The translations under genes were made by a program, and so were the position numbers. This document shows positions 9,601-23,500 of a stretch of 64,000 bases of DNA, piece after piece (positions within the stretch are counted from its first letter, which is position 1; each line of letters starts with the position of its first letter). Under the pieces are notes generated by a model. It was not told where the DNA came from. It saw only the letters and a list, made by a program, of their open reading frames with translations, and did no database searches. The stretch spans positions 62,001 through 126,000 of the forward strand of contig CANXME010002536.1 in assembly GCA_948144175.1 (NCBI GenBank), in the 5' to 3' direction. Origin of the DNA: Closterium sp. NIES-65 (Eukaryota > Streptophyta > Zygnematophyceae > Desmidiales > Closteriaceae).

Positions 9601-12600
9601 GCACCACTCACCTGCTCTGCTGCACCACTCACCTGCTCTGCTGCACCACTCACCTGCTCTGCTGCACCACTCACCTGCTCTGCTGCACCACTCACCTGCT
9701 CTGCTGCACCACTCACCTGCTCTGCTGCACCACTCACCTGCTCTGCTGCACCACTCACCTGCTCTGCTGCACCACCTGCTCTGCCGCACCACTCACCTGC
9801 TCTGCCGCACCACTCACCTGCTCTGCTGCACCACTCACCTGCTCTGCTGCACCACTCACCTGCTCTGCTGCACCACTCACCTGCTCTGCCGCACCACTCA
9901 CCTGCTCTGCTGCACCACTCACCTGCTCTGCTGCACCACTCACCTGCTCTGCTGCACCACTCACCTGCTCTGCTGCACCACTCACCTGCTCTGCTGCACC
10001 ACTCACCTGCTCTGCTGCACCACTCACCTGCTCTGCTGCACCACTCACCTGCTCTGCTGCACCACTCACCTGCTCTGCTGCACCACTCACCTGCTCTGCC
10101 GCACCACTCACCTGCTCTGCCGCACCACTCACCTGCTCTGCTGCACCACTCACCTGCTCTGCTGCACCACTCACCTGCTCTGCCGCACCACTCACCTGCT
10201 CTGCCGCACCACTCACCTGCTCTGTTGCACCACTCACCTGCTCTGCCGCACCACTCACCTGCTCTGCCGCACCACTCACCTGCTCTGCCGCACCACTCAT
10301 CACCTGCTCTGCTGCACCACTCACCTGCTCTGCTGCACCACTCACCTGCTCTGCTGCACCACTCACCTGCTCTGCTGCACCACTCACCTGCTCTGCTGCA
10401 CCACTCACCTGCTCTGTCGCACCACTCACCTGCTCTGCTGCACCACTCACCTGCTCTGCTGCACCACTCACCTGCTCTGCTGCACCACTCACCTGCTCTG
10501 CCGCACCACTCACCTGCTCTGCTGCACCACTCACCTGCTCTGCTGCACCACTCACCTGCTCTGCTGCACCACTCACCTGCTCTTCTGCACCACTCACCTG
10601 CTCTGCCGCACCACTCACCTGCTCTGCCGCACCACTCACCTGCTCTGCTGCACCACTCACCTGCTCTGCTGCACCACTCACCTGCTCTGCTGCACCACTC
10701 ACCTGCTCTGCTGCACCACTCACCTGCTCTGCCGCACCACTCATCTGCTCTGCCGCACCACTCACCTGCTCTGCTGCACCACTCACCTGCTCTGCTGCAC
10801 CACTCACCTGCTCTGCCGCACCACTCACCTGCTCTGCTGCACCACTCACCTGCTCTGCCGCACCACTCACCTGCTCTGCCGCACCACTCACCTGCTCTGC
10901 CGCACCACTCACCTGCTCTGCCGCACCACTCACCTGCTCTGCCGCACCACTCACCTGCTCTGCCGCACCACTCACCTGCTCTGCTGCACCACTCACCTGC
11001 TCTGCCGCACCACTCACCTGCTCAGCCGCACCACTCACCTGCTCTGCCGCACCACTCACCTGCTCTGCCGCACCACTCACCTGCTCTGCCGCACCACTCA
11101 CCTGCTCTGCCGCACCGCTCACCTGCTCTGCCGCACCACTCACCTGCTCTGCCGCACCACTCACCTGCTCTGCCGCACCACTCACCTGCTCTGCCGCACC
11201 ACTCACCTGCTCTGCTGCACCACTCACCTGCTCTGCCGCACCACTCACCTGCTCTGCCGCACCACTCACCTGCTCAGCCGCACCACTCACCTGCTCTGCC
11301 GCACCACTCACCTGCTCTGCCGCACCACTCACCTGCTCTGCCGCACCACTCACCTGCTCTGCCGCACCACTCACCTGCTCTGCCGCACCACTCACCTGCT
11401 CTGCCGCACCACTCACCTGCTCTGCCGCACCACTCACCTGCTCTGCCGCACCACTCACCTGCTCTGCTGCACCACTCACCTGCTCTGCCGCACCACTCAC
11501 CTGCTCTGCCGCACCACTCACCTGCTCTGCCGCACCACTCACCTGCTCTGCCGCACCACTCACCTGCTCTGCTGCACCACTCACCTGCTCTGCTGCACCA
11601 CTCACCTGCTCTGCTGCACCACTCACCTGCTCTGCCGCACCACTCACCTGCTCTGCTGCACCACTCACCTGCTCTGCCGCACCACTCACCTGCTCTGCTG
11701 CACCACTCACCTGCTCTGCTGCACCACTCACCTGCTCTGCTGCACCACTCACCTGCTCTGCTGCACCACTCACCTGCTCTGCCGCACCACTCACCTGCTC
11801 TGCCGCACCACTCACCTGCTCTGCTGCACCACTCACCTGCTCTGCTGCACCACTCACCTGCTCTGCTGCACCACTCACCTGCTCTGCTGCACCACTCACC
11901 TTCTCTGCCGCACCACTCACCTGCTCTGCTGCACCACTCACCTGCTCTGCTGCACCACTCACCTGCTCTGCTGCACCACTCACCTGCTCTGCCGCACCAC
12001 TCACCTGCTCTGCCGCACCACTCACCTGCTCTGCCGCACCACTCACCTGCTCTGCCGCACCACTCACCTGCTCTGCCGCACCACTCACCTGCTCTGCTGC
12101 ACCACTCACCTGCTCTGCTGCACCACTCACCTGCTCTGCCGCACCACTCACCTGCTCTGCTGCACCACTCACCTGCTCTGCCGCACCACTCACCTGCTCT
12201 GCCGCACCACTCACCTGCTCTGCTGCACCACTCACCTGCTCTGCTGCACCACTCACCTGCTCTGCCGCACCACTCACCTGCTCTGCCGCACCACTCACCT
12301 GCTCTGCTGCACCACTCACCTGCTCTGCTGCACCACTCACCTGCTCTGCTGCACCACTCACCTGCTCTGCTGCACCACTCACCTGCTCTGCTGCACCACT
12401 CACCTGCTCTGCTGCACCACTCACCTGCTCTGCTGCACCACTCACCTGCTCTGCTGCACCACTCACCTGCTCTGCTGCACCACTCACCTGCTCTGCTGCA
12501 CCACTCACCTGCTCTGCTGCACCACCTGCTCTGCCGCACCACTCACCTGCTCTGCCGCACCACTCACCTGCTCTGCTGCACCACTCACCTGCTCTGCTGC

Positions 12601-14574
12601 ACCACTCAACTGCTCTGCTGCACCACTCACCTGCTCTGCCGCACCACTCACCTGCTCTGCTGCACCACTCACCTGCTCTGCTGCACCACTCACCTGCTCT
12701 GCTGCACCACTCACCTGCTCTGCTGCACCACTCACCTGCTCTGCTGCACCACTCACCTGCTCTGCTGCACCACTCACCTGCTCTGCTGCACCACTCACCT
12801 GCTCTGCTGCACCACTCACCTGCTCTGCTGCACCACTCACCTGCTCTGCCGCACCACTCACCTGCTCTGCCGCACCACTCACCTGCTCTGCTGCACCACT
12901 CACCTGCTCTGCTGCACCACTCACCTGCTCTGCCGCACCACTCACCTGCTCTGCCGCACCACTCACCTGCTCTGTTGCACCACTCACCTGCTCTGCCGCA
13001 CCACTCACCTGCTCTGCCGCACCACTCACCTGCTCTGCCGCACCACTCACCTGCTCTGCTGCACCACTCACCTGCTCTGCTGCACCACTCACCTGCTCTG
13101 CTGCACCACTCACCTGCTCTGCTGCACCACTCACCTGCTCTGCTGCACCACTCACCTGCTCTGCTGCACCACTCACCTGCTCTGTCGCACCACTCACCTG
13201 CTCTGCTGCACCACTCACCTGCTCTGCTGCACCACTCACCTGCTCTGCTGCACCACTCACCTGCTCTGCCGCACCACTCACCTGCTCTGCTGCACCACTC
13301 ACCTGCTCTGCTGCACCACTCACCTGCTCTGCTGCACCACTCACCTGCTCTTCTGCACCACTCACCTGCTCTGCCGCACCACTCACCTGCTCTGCCGCAC
13401 CACTCACCTGCTCTGCCGCACCACTCACCTGCTCTGCCGCACCACTCACCTGCTCTGCCGCACCACTCACCTGCTCTGCCGCACCACTCACCTGCTCTGC
13501 CGCACCACTCACCTGCTCTGCTGCACCACTCACCTGCTCTGCCGCACCACTCACCTGCTCTGCCGCACCACTCACCTGCTCTGCCGCACCACTCACCTGC
13601 TCTGCCGCACCACTCACCTGCTCTGCTGCACCACTCACCTGCTCTGCTGCACCACTCACCTGCTCTGCTGCACCACTCACCTGCTCTGCCGCACCACTCA
13701 CCTGCTCTGCTGCACCACTCACCTGCTCTGCCGCACCACTCACCTGCTCTGCTGCACCACTCACCTGCTCTGCTGCACCACTCACCTGCTCTGCTGCACC
13801 ACTCACCTGCTCTGCTGCACCACTCACCTGCTCTGCCGCACCACTCACCTGCTCTGCCGCACCACTCACCTGCTCTGCTGCACCACTCACCTGCTCTGCT
13901 GCACCACTCACCTGCTCTGCTGCACCACTCACCTGCTCTGCTGCACCACTCACCTTCTCTGCCGCACCACTCACCTGCTCTGCTGCACCACTCACCTGCT
14001 CTGCTGCACCACTCACCTGCTCTGCTGCACCACTCACCTGCTCTGCCGCACCACTCACCTGCTCTGCCGCACCACTCACCTGCTCTGCCGCACCACTCAC
14101 CTGCTCTGCCGCACCACTCACCTGCTCTGCCGCACCACTCACCTGCTCTGCTGCACCACTCACCTGCTCTGCTGCACCACTCACCTGCTCTGCCGCACCA
14201 CTCACCTGCTCTGCTGCACCACTCACCTGCTCTGCCGCACCACTCACCTGCTCTGCTGCACCACTCACCTGCTCTGCTGCACCACTCACCTGCTCTGCTG
14301 CACCACTCACCTGCTCTGCTGCACCACTCACCTGCTCTGCCGCACCACTCACCTGCTCTGCCGCACCACTCACCTGCTCTGCTGCACCACTCACCTGCTC
14401 TGCTGCACCACTCACCTGCTCTGCTGCACCACTCACCTGCTCTGCTGCACCACTCACCTGCTCTGCTGCACCACTCACCTGCTCTGCTGCACCACTCACC
14501 TGCTCTGCTGCACCACTCACCTGCTCTGCTGCACCACTCACCTGCTCTGCTGCACCACTCACCTGCTCTGCTGC

Positions 14575-17500
14575 ACCACCTGCTCTGCCGCACCACTCAC
14601 CTGCTCTGCCGCACCACTCACCTGCTCTGCTGCACCACTCACCTGCTCTGCTGCACCACTCACCTGCTCTGCTGCACCACTCACCTGCTCTGCCGCACCA
14701 CTCACCTGCTCTGCTGCACCACTCACCTGCTCTGCTGCACCACTCACCTGCTCTGCTGCACCACTCACCTGCTCTGCTGCACCACTCACCTGCTCTGCTG
14801 CACCACTCACCTGCTCTGCTGCACCACTCACCTGCTCTGCTGCACCACTCACCTGCTCTGCTGCACCACTCACCTGCTCTGCTGCACCACTCACCTGCTC
14901 TGCCGCACCACTCACCTGCTCTGCCGCACCACTCACCTGCTCTGCTGCACCACTCACCTGCTCTGCTGCACCACTCACCTGCTCTGCCGCACCACTCACC
15001 TGCTCTGCCGCACCACTCACCTGCTCTGTTGCACCACTCACCTGCTCTGCCGCACCACTCACCTGCTCTGCTGCACCACTCACCTGCTCTGCTGCACCAC
15101 TCACCTGCTCTGCCGCACCACTCACCTGCTCTGCTGCACCACTCACCTGCTCTGCCGCACCACTCACCTGCTCTGCCGCACCACTCACCTGCTCTGCTGC
15201 ACCACTCACCTGCTCTGCTGCACCACTCACCTGCTCTGCTGCACCACTCACCTGCTCTGCTGCACCACTCACCTGCTCTGCTGCACCACTCACCTGCTCT
15301 GCTGCACCACTCACCTGCTCTGTCGCACCACTCACCTGCTCTGCTGCACCACTCACCTGCTCTGCTGCACCACTCACCTGCTCTGCTGCACCACTCACCT
15401 GCTCTGCCGCACCACTCACCTGCTCTGCTGCACCACTCACCTGCTCTGCTGCACCACTCACCTGCTCTGCTGCACCACTCACCTGCTCTTCTGCACCACT
15501 CACCTGCTCTGCCGCACCACTCACCTGCTCTGCCGCACCACTCACCTGCTCTGCTGCACCACTCACCTGCTCTGCTGCACCACTCACCTGCTCTGCTGCA
15601 CCACTCACCTGCTCTGCTGCACCACTCACCTGCTCTGCCGCACCACTCATCTGCTCTGCCGCACCACTCACCTGCTCTGCTGCACCACTCACCTGCTCTG
15701 CTGCACCACTCACCTGCTCTGCCGCACCACTCACCTGCTCTGCTGCACCACTCACCTGCTCTGCCGCACCACTCACCTGCTCTGCCGCACCACTCACCTG
15801 CTCTGCCGCACCACTCACCTGCTCTGCCGCACCACTCACCTGCTCTGCCGCACCACTCACCTGCTCTGCCGCACCACTCACCTGCTCTGCCGCACCACTC
15901 ACCTGCTCTGCCGCACCACTCACCTGCTCTGCCGCACCACTCACCTGCTCTGCCGCACCACTCACCTGCTCTGCCGCACCACTCACCTGCTCTGCCGCAC
16001 CACTCACCTGCTCTGCCGCACCACTCACCTGCTCTGCCGCACCACTCACCTGCTCTGCCGCACCACTCACCTGCTCTGCCGCACCACTCACCTGCTCTGC
16101 CGCACCACTCACCTGCTCTGCCGCACCACTCACCTGCTCTGCCGCACCACTCACCTGCTCTGCCGCACCACTCACCTGCTCTGCCGCACCACTCACCTGC
16201 TCTGCCGCACCACTCACCTGCTCTGCCGCACCACTCACCTGCTCTGCCGCACCACTCACCTGCTCTGCCGCACCACTCACCTGCTCTGCCGCACCACTCA
16301 CCTGCTCTGCCGCACCACTCACCTGCTCTGCCGCACCACTCACCTGCTCTGCCGCACCACTCACCTGCTCTGCCGCACCACTCACCTGCTCTGCCGCACC
16401 ACTCACCTGCTCTGCTGCACCACTCACCTGCTCTGCCGCACCACTCACCTGCTCTGCCGCACCACTCACCTGCTCTGCCGCACCACTCACCTGCTCTGCC
16501 GCACCACTCACCTGCTCTGCTGCACCACTCACCTGCTCTGCTGCACCACTCACCTGCTCTGCTGCACCACTCACCTGCTCTGCCGCACCACTCACCTGCT
16601 CTGCTGCACCACTCACCTGCTCTGCCGCACCACTCACCTGCTCTGCTGCACCACTCACCTGCTCTGCTGCACCACTCACCTGCTCTGCTGCACCACTCAC
16701 CTGCTCTGCTGCACCACTCACCTGCTCTGCCGCACCACTCACCTGCTCTGCCGCACCACTCACCTGCTCTGCTGCACCACTCACCTGCTCTGCTGCACCA
16801 CTCACCTGCTCTGCTGCACCACTCACCTGCTCTGCTGCACCACTCACCTTCTCTGCCGCACCACTCACCTGCTCTGCTGCACCACTCACCTGCTCTGCTG
16901 CACCACTCACCTGCTCTGCTGCACCACTCACCTGCTCTGCCGCACCACTCACCTGCTCTGCCGCACCACTCACCTGCTCTGCCGCACCACTCACCTTCTC
17001 TGCCGCACCACTCACCTGCTCTGCCGCACCACTCACCTGCTCTGCTGCACCACTCACCTGCTCTGCTGCACCACTCACCTGCTCTGCCGCACCACTCACC
17101 TGCTCTGCTGCACCACTCACCTGCTCTGCCGCACCACTCACCTGCTCTGCCGCACCACTCACCTGCTCTGCTGCACCACTCACCTGCTCTGCTGCACCAC
17201 TCACCTGCTCTGCCGCACCACTCACCTGCTCTGCTGCACCACTCACCTGCTCTGCTGCACCACTCACCTGCTCTGCTGCACCACTCACCTGCTCTGCCGC
17301 ACCACTCACCTGCTCTGCTGCACCACTCACCTGCTCTGCTGCACCACTCACCTGCTCTGCTGCACCACTCATCTGCTCTGCTGCACCACTCACCTGCTCT
17401 GCTGCACCACTCACCTGCTCTGCTGCACCACTCACCTGCTCTGCTGCACCACTCACCTGCTCTGCTGCACCACTCACCTGCTCTGCCGCACCACTCACCT

Positions 17501-20500
17501 GCTCTGCCGCACCACTCACCTGCTCTGCTGCACCACTCACCTGCTCTGCTGCACCACTCACCTGCTCTGCCGCACCACTCACCTGCTCTGCCGCACCACT
17601 CACCTGCTCTGCCGCACCACTCACCTGCTCTGCTGCACCACTCACCTGCTCTGCTGCACCACTCACCTGCTCTGCTGCACCACTCACCTGCTCTGCTGCA
17701 CCACTCACCTGCTCTGCCGCACCACTCACCTGCTCTGCCGCACCACTCACCTGCTCTGCCGCACCACTCACCTGCTCTGCCGCACCACTCACCTGCTCTG
17801 CTGCACCACTCACCTGCTCTGCTGCACCACTCACCTGCTCTGCTGCACCACTCACCTGCTCTGCCGCACCACTCACCTGCTCTGCTGCACCACTCACCTG
17901 CTCTGCCGCACCACTCACCTGCTCTGCTGCACCACTCACCTGCTCTGCTGCACCACTCACCTGCTCTGCTGCACCACTCACCTGCTCTGCTGCACCACTC
18001 ACCTGCTCTGCTGCACCACTCACCTGCTCTGCCGCACCACTCACCTGCTCTGCTGCACCACTCACCTGCTCTGCTGCACCACTCACCTGCTCTGCTGCAC
18101 CACTCACCTGCTCTGCTGCACCACTCACCTGCTCTGCCGCACCACTCACCTGCTCTGCTGCACCACTCACCTGCTCTGCTGCACCACTCACCTGCTCTGC
18201 TGCACCACTCACCTGCTCTGCTGCACCACTCACCTGCTCTGCCGCACCACTCACCTGCTCTGCCGCACCACTCACCTGCTCTGCTGCACCACTCACCTGC
18301 TCTGCTGCACCACTCACCTGCTCTGCTGCACCACTCACCTGCTCTGCCGCACCACTCACCTGCTCTGCCGCACCACTCACCTGCTCTGCCGCACCACTCA
18401 CCTGCTCTGCCGCACCACTCACCTGCTCTGCCGCACCACTCACCTGCTCTGCTGCACCACTCACCTGCTCTGCTGCACCACTCACCTGATCTGCCGCACC
18501 ACTCACCTGCTCTGCTGCACCACTCACCTGCTCTGCTGCACCACTCACCTGCTCTGCTGCACCACTCACCTGCTCTGCTGCACCACTCACCTGCTCTGCC
18601 GCACCACTCACCTGCTCTGCTGCACCACTCACCTGCTCTGCTGCACCACTCACCTGCTCTGCTGCACCACTCACCTGCTCTGCTGCACCACTCACCTGCT
18701 CTGCCGCACCACTCACCTGCTCTGCTGCACCACTCACCTGCTCTGCTGCACCACTCACCTGCTCTGCCGCACCACTCACCTGCTCTGCTGCACCACTCAC
18801 CTGCTCTGCTGCACCACTCACCTGCTCTGCTGCACCACTCACCTGCTCTGCTGCACCACTCACCTGCTCTGCCGCACCACTCACCTGCTCTGCTGCACCA
18901 CTCACCTGCTCTGCTGCACCACTCACCTGCTCTGCTGCACCACTCACCTGCTCTGCTGCACCACTCACCTGCTCTGCCGCACCACTCACCTGCTCTGCCG
19001 CACCACTCACCTGCTCTGCTGCACCACTCACCTGCTCTGCCGCACCACTCACCTGCTCTGCCGCACCACTCACCTGCTCTGCTGCACCACTCACCTGCTC
19101 TGCTGCACCACTCACCTGCTCTGCTGCACCACTCACCTGCTCTGCTGCACCACTCACCTGCTCTGCTGCACTACTCACCTGCTCTGCCGCACCACTCACC
19201 TGCTCTGCCGCACCACTCACCTGCTCTGCTGCACCACTCACCTGCTCTGCTGCACCACTCACCTGCTGTGCTGCACCACTCACCTGCTCTGCCGCACCAC
19301 TCACCTGCTCTGCCGCACCACTCACCTGCTCTGCCGCACCACTCACCTGCTCTGCCGCACCACTCACCTGCTCTGCCGCTCCACTCACCTGCTCTGCTGC
19401 ACCACTCACCTGCTCTGCTGCACCAGTCACCTGCTCTGCCGCACCACTCACCTGCTCTGCTGCACCACTCACCTGCTCTGCTGCACCACTCACCTGCTCT
19501 GCTGCACCACTCACCTGCTCTGCTGCACCAGTCACCTGCTCTGCTGCACCACTCACCTGCTCTGCTGCACCACTCACCTGCTCTGCCGCACCACTCACCT
19601 GCTCTGCTGCACCACTCACCTGCTCTGCTGCACCACTCACCTGCTCTGCTGCACCACTCACCTGCTCTGCCGCACCACTCACCTGCTCTGCCGCACCACT
19701 CACCTGCTCTGCCGCACCACTCACCTGCTCTGCCGCACCACTCACCTGCTCTGCCGCACCACTCACCTGCTCTGCCGCACCACTCACCTGCTCTGCCGCA
19801 CCACTCACCTGCTCTGCTGCACCACTCACCTGCTCTGCTGCACCACTCACCTGCTCTGCTGCACCACTCACCTGCTCTGCCGCACCACTCACCTGCTCTG
19901 CTGCACCACTCACCTGCTCTGCCGCACCACTCACCTGCTCTGCTGCACCACTCACCTGCTCTGCTGCACCACTCACCTGCTCTGCTGCACCACTCACCTG
20001 CTCTGCTGCACCACTCACCTGCTCTGCCGCACCACTCACCTGCTCTGCCGCACCACTCACCTGCTCTGCTGCACCACTCACCTGCTCTGCTGCACCACTC
20101 ACCTGCTCTGCCGCACCACTCACCTGCTCTGCCGCACCACTCACCTGCTCTGTTGCACCACTCACCTGCTCTGCCGCACCACTCACCTGCTCTGCCGCAC
20201 CACTCACCTGCTCTGCCGCACCACTCACCTGCTCTGCTGCACCACTCACCTGCTCTGCTGCACCACTCACCTGCTCTGCTGCACCACTCACCTGCTCTGC
20301 TGCACCACTCACCTGCTCTGCTGCACCACTCACCTGCTCTGCTGCACCACTCACCTGCTCTGTCGCACCACTCACCTGCTCTGCTGCACCACTCACCTGC
20401 TCTGCTGCACCACTCACCTGCTCTGCTGCACCACTCACCTGCTCTGCCGCACCACTCACCTGCTCTGCTGCACCACTCACCTGCTCTGCTGCACCACTCA

Positions 20501-23500
20501 CCTGCTCTGCTGCACCACTCACCTGCTCTTCTGCACCACTCACCTGCTCTGCCGCACCACTCACCTGCTCTGCCGCACCACTCACCTGCTCTGCTGCACC
20601 ACTCACCTGCTCTGCTGCACCACTCACCTGCTCTGCTGCACCACTCACCTGCTCTGCTGCACCACTCACCTGCTCTGCCGCACCACTCATCTGCTCTGCC
20701 GCACCACTCACCTGCTCTGCTGCACCACTCACCTGCTCTGCTGCACCACTCACCTGCTCTGCCGCACCACTCACCTGCTCTGCTGCTCTGCCGCACCACT
20801 CACCTGCTCTGCCGCACCACTCACCTGCTCTGCCGCACCACTCACCTGCTCTGCCGCACCACTCACCTGCTCTGCCGCACCACTCACCTGCTCTGCCGCA
20901 CCACTCACCTGCTCTGCCGCACCACTCACCTGCTCTGCCGCACCACTCACCTGCTCAGCCGCACCACTCACCTGCTCTGCCGCACCACTCACCTGCTCTG
21001 CCGCACCACTCACCTGCTCTGCCGCACCACTCACCTGCTCTGCCGCACCGCTCACCTGCTCTGCCGCACCACTCACCTGCTCTGCCGCACCACTCACCTG
21101 CTCTGCCGCACCACTCACCTGCTCTGCCGCACCACTCACCTGCTCTGCTGCACCACTCACCTGCTCTGCCGCACCACTCACCTGCTCTGCCGCACCACTC
21201 ACCTGCTCTGCCGCACCACTCACCTGCTCTGCCGCACCACTCACCTGCTCTGCCGCACCACTCACCTGCTCTGCCGCACCACTCACCTGCTCTGCCGCAC
21301 CACTCACCTGCTCTGCCGCACCACTCACCTGCTCTGCCGCACCACTCACCTGCTCTGCCGCACCACTCACCTGCTCTGCCTGCACCACTCACCTGCTCTG
21401 CCGCACCACTCACCTGCTCTGCCGCACCACTCACCTGCTCTGCCGCACCACTCACCTGCTCTGCCGCACCACTCACCTGCTCTGCTGCACCACTCACCTG
21501 CTCTGCTGCACCACTCACCTGCTCTGCTGCACCACTCACCTGCTCTGCCGCACCACTCACCTGCTCTGCTGCACCACTCACCTGCTCTGCCGCACCACTC
21601 ACCTGCTCTGCTGCACCACTCACCTGCTCTGCTGCACCACTCACCTGCTCTGCTGCACCACTCACCTGCTCTGCTGCACCACTCACCTGCTCTGCCGCAC
21701 CACTCACCTGCTCTGCCGCACCACTCACCTGCTCTGCTGCACCACTCACCTGCTCTGCTGCACCACTCACCTGCTCTGCTGCACCACCACCTGCTCTGCT
21801 GCACCACTCACCTGCTCTGCTGCACCACTCACCTTCTCTGCCGCACCACTCACCTGCTCTGCTGCACCACTCACCTGCTCTGCTGCACCACTCACCTGCT
21901 CTGCTGCACCACTCACCTGCTCTGCCGCACCACTCACCTGCTCTGCCGCACCACTCACCTGCTCTGCCGCACCACTCACCTGCTCTGCCGCACCACTCAC
22001 CTGCTCTGCCGCACCACTCACCTGCTCTGCTGCACCACTCACCTGCTCTGCTGCACCACTCACCTGCTCTGCCGCACCACTCACCTGCTCTGCTGCACCA
22101 CTCACCTGCTCTGCCGCACCACTCACCTGCTCTGCCGCACCACTCACCTGCTCTGCTGCACCACTCACCTGCTCTGCTGCACCACTCACCTGCTCTGCCG
22201 CACCACTCACCTGCTCTGCCGCACCACTCACCTGCTCTGCTGCACCACTCACCTGCTCTGCTGCACCACTCACCTGCTCTGCTGCACCACTCACCTGCTC
22301 TGCTGCACCACTCACCTGCTCTGCTGCACCACTCACCTGCTCTGCTGCACCACTCACCTGCTCTGCTGCACCACTCACCTGCTCTGCTGCACCACTCACC
22401 TGCTCTGCTGCACCACTCACCTGCTCTGCTGCACCACCTGCTCTGCCGCACCACTCACCTGCTCTGCCGCACCACTCACCTGCTCTGCTGCACCACTCAC
22501 CTGCTCTGCTGCACCACTCAACTGCTCTGCTGCACCACTCACCTGCTCTGCCGCACCACTCACCTGCTCTGCTGCACCACTCACCTGCTCTGCTGCACCA
22601 CTCACCTGCTCTGCTGCACCACTCACCTGCTCTGCTGCACCACTCACCTGCTCTGCTGCACCACTCACCTGCTCTGCTGCACCACTCACCTGCTCTGCTG
22701 CACCACTCACCTGCTCTGCTGCACCACTCACCTGCTCTGCTGCACCACTCACCTGCTCTGCCGCACCACTCACCTGCTCTGCCGCACCACTCACCTGCTC
22801 TGCTGCACCACTCACCTGCTCTGCTGCACCACTCACCTGCTCTGCCGCACCACTCACCTGCTCTGCCGCACCACTCACCTGCTCTGTTGCACCACTCACC
22901 TGCTCTGCCGCACCACTCACCTGCTCTGCCGCACCACTCACCTGCTCTGCCGCACCACTCACCTGCTCTGCTGCACCACTCACCTGCTCTGCTGCACCAC
23001 TCACCTGCTCTGCTGCACCACTCACCTGCTCTGCTGCACCACTCACCTGCTCTGCTGCACCACTCACCTGCTCTGCTGCACCACTCACCTGCTCTGTCGC
23101 ACCACTCACCTGCTCTGCTGCACCACTCACCTGCTCTGCTGCACCACTCACCTGCTCTGCTGCACCACTCACCTGCTCTGCCGCACCACTCACCTGCTCT
23201 GCTGCACCACTCACCTGCTCTGCTGCACCACTCACCTGCTCTGCTGCACCACTCACCTGCTCTTCTGCACCACTCACCTGCTCTGCTCCTGCTCTGCCGC
23301 ACCACTCACCTGCTCTGCCTGCACCACTCACCTGCTCTGCTGCACCACTCACCTGCTCTGCTGCACCACTCACCTGCTCTGCTGCACCACTCACCTGCTC
23401 TGCCTGCACCACTCATCTGCTCTGCCGCACCACTCACCTGCTCTGCTGCACCACTCACCTGCTCTGCTGCACCACTCACCTGCTCTGCCGCACCACTCAC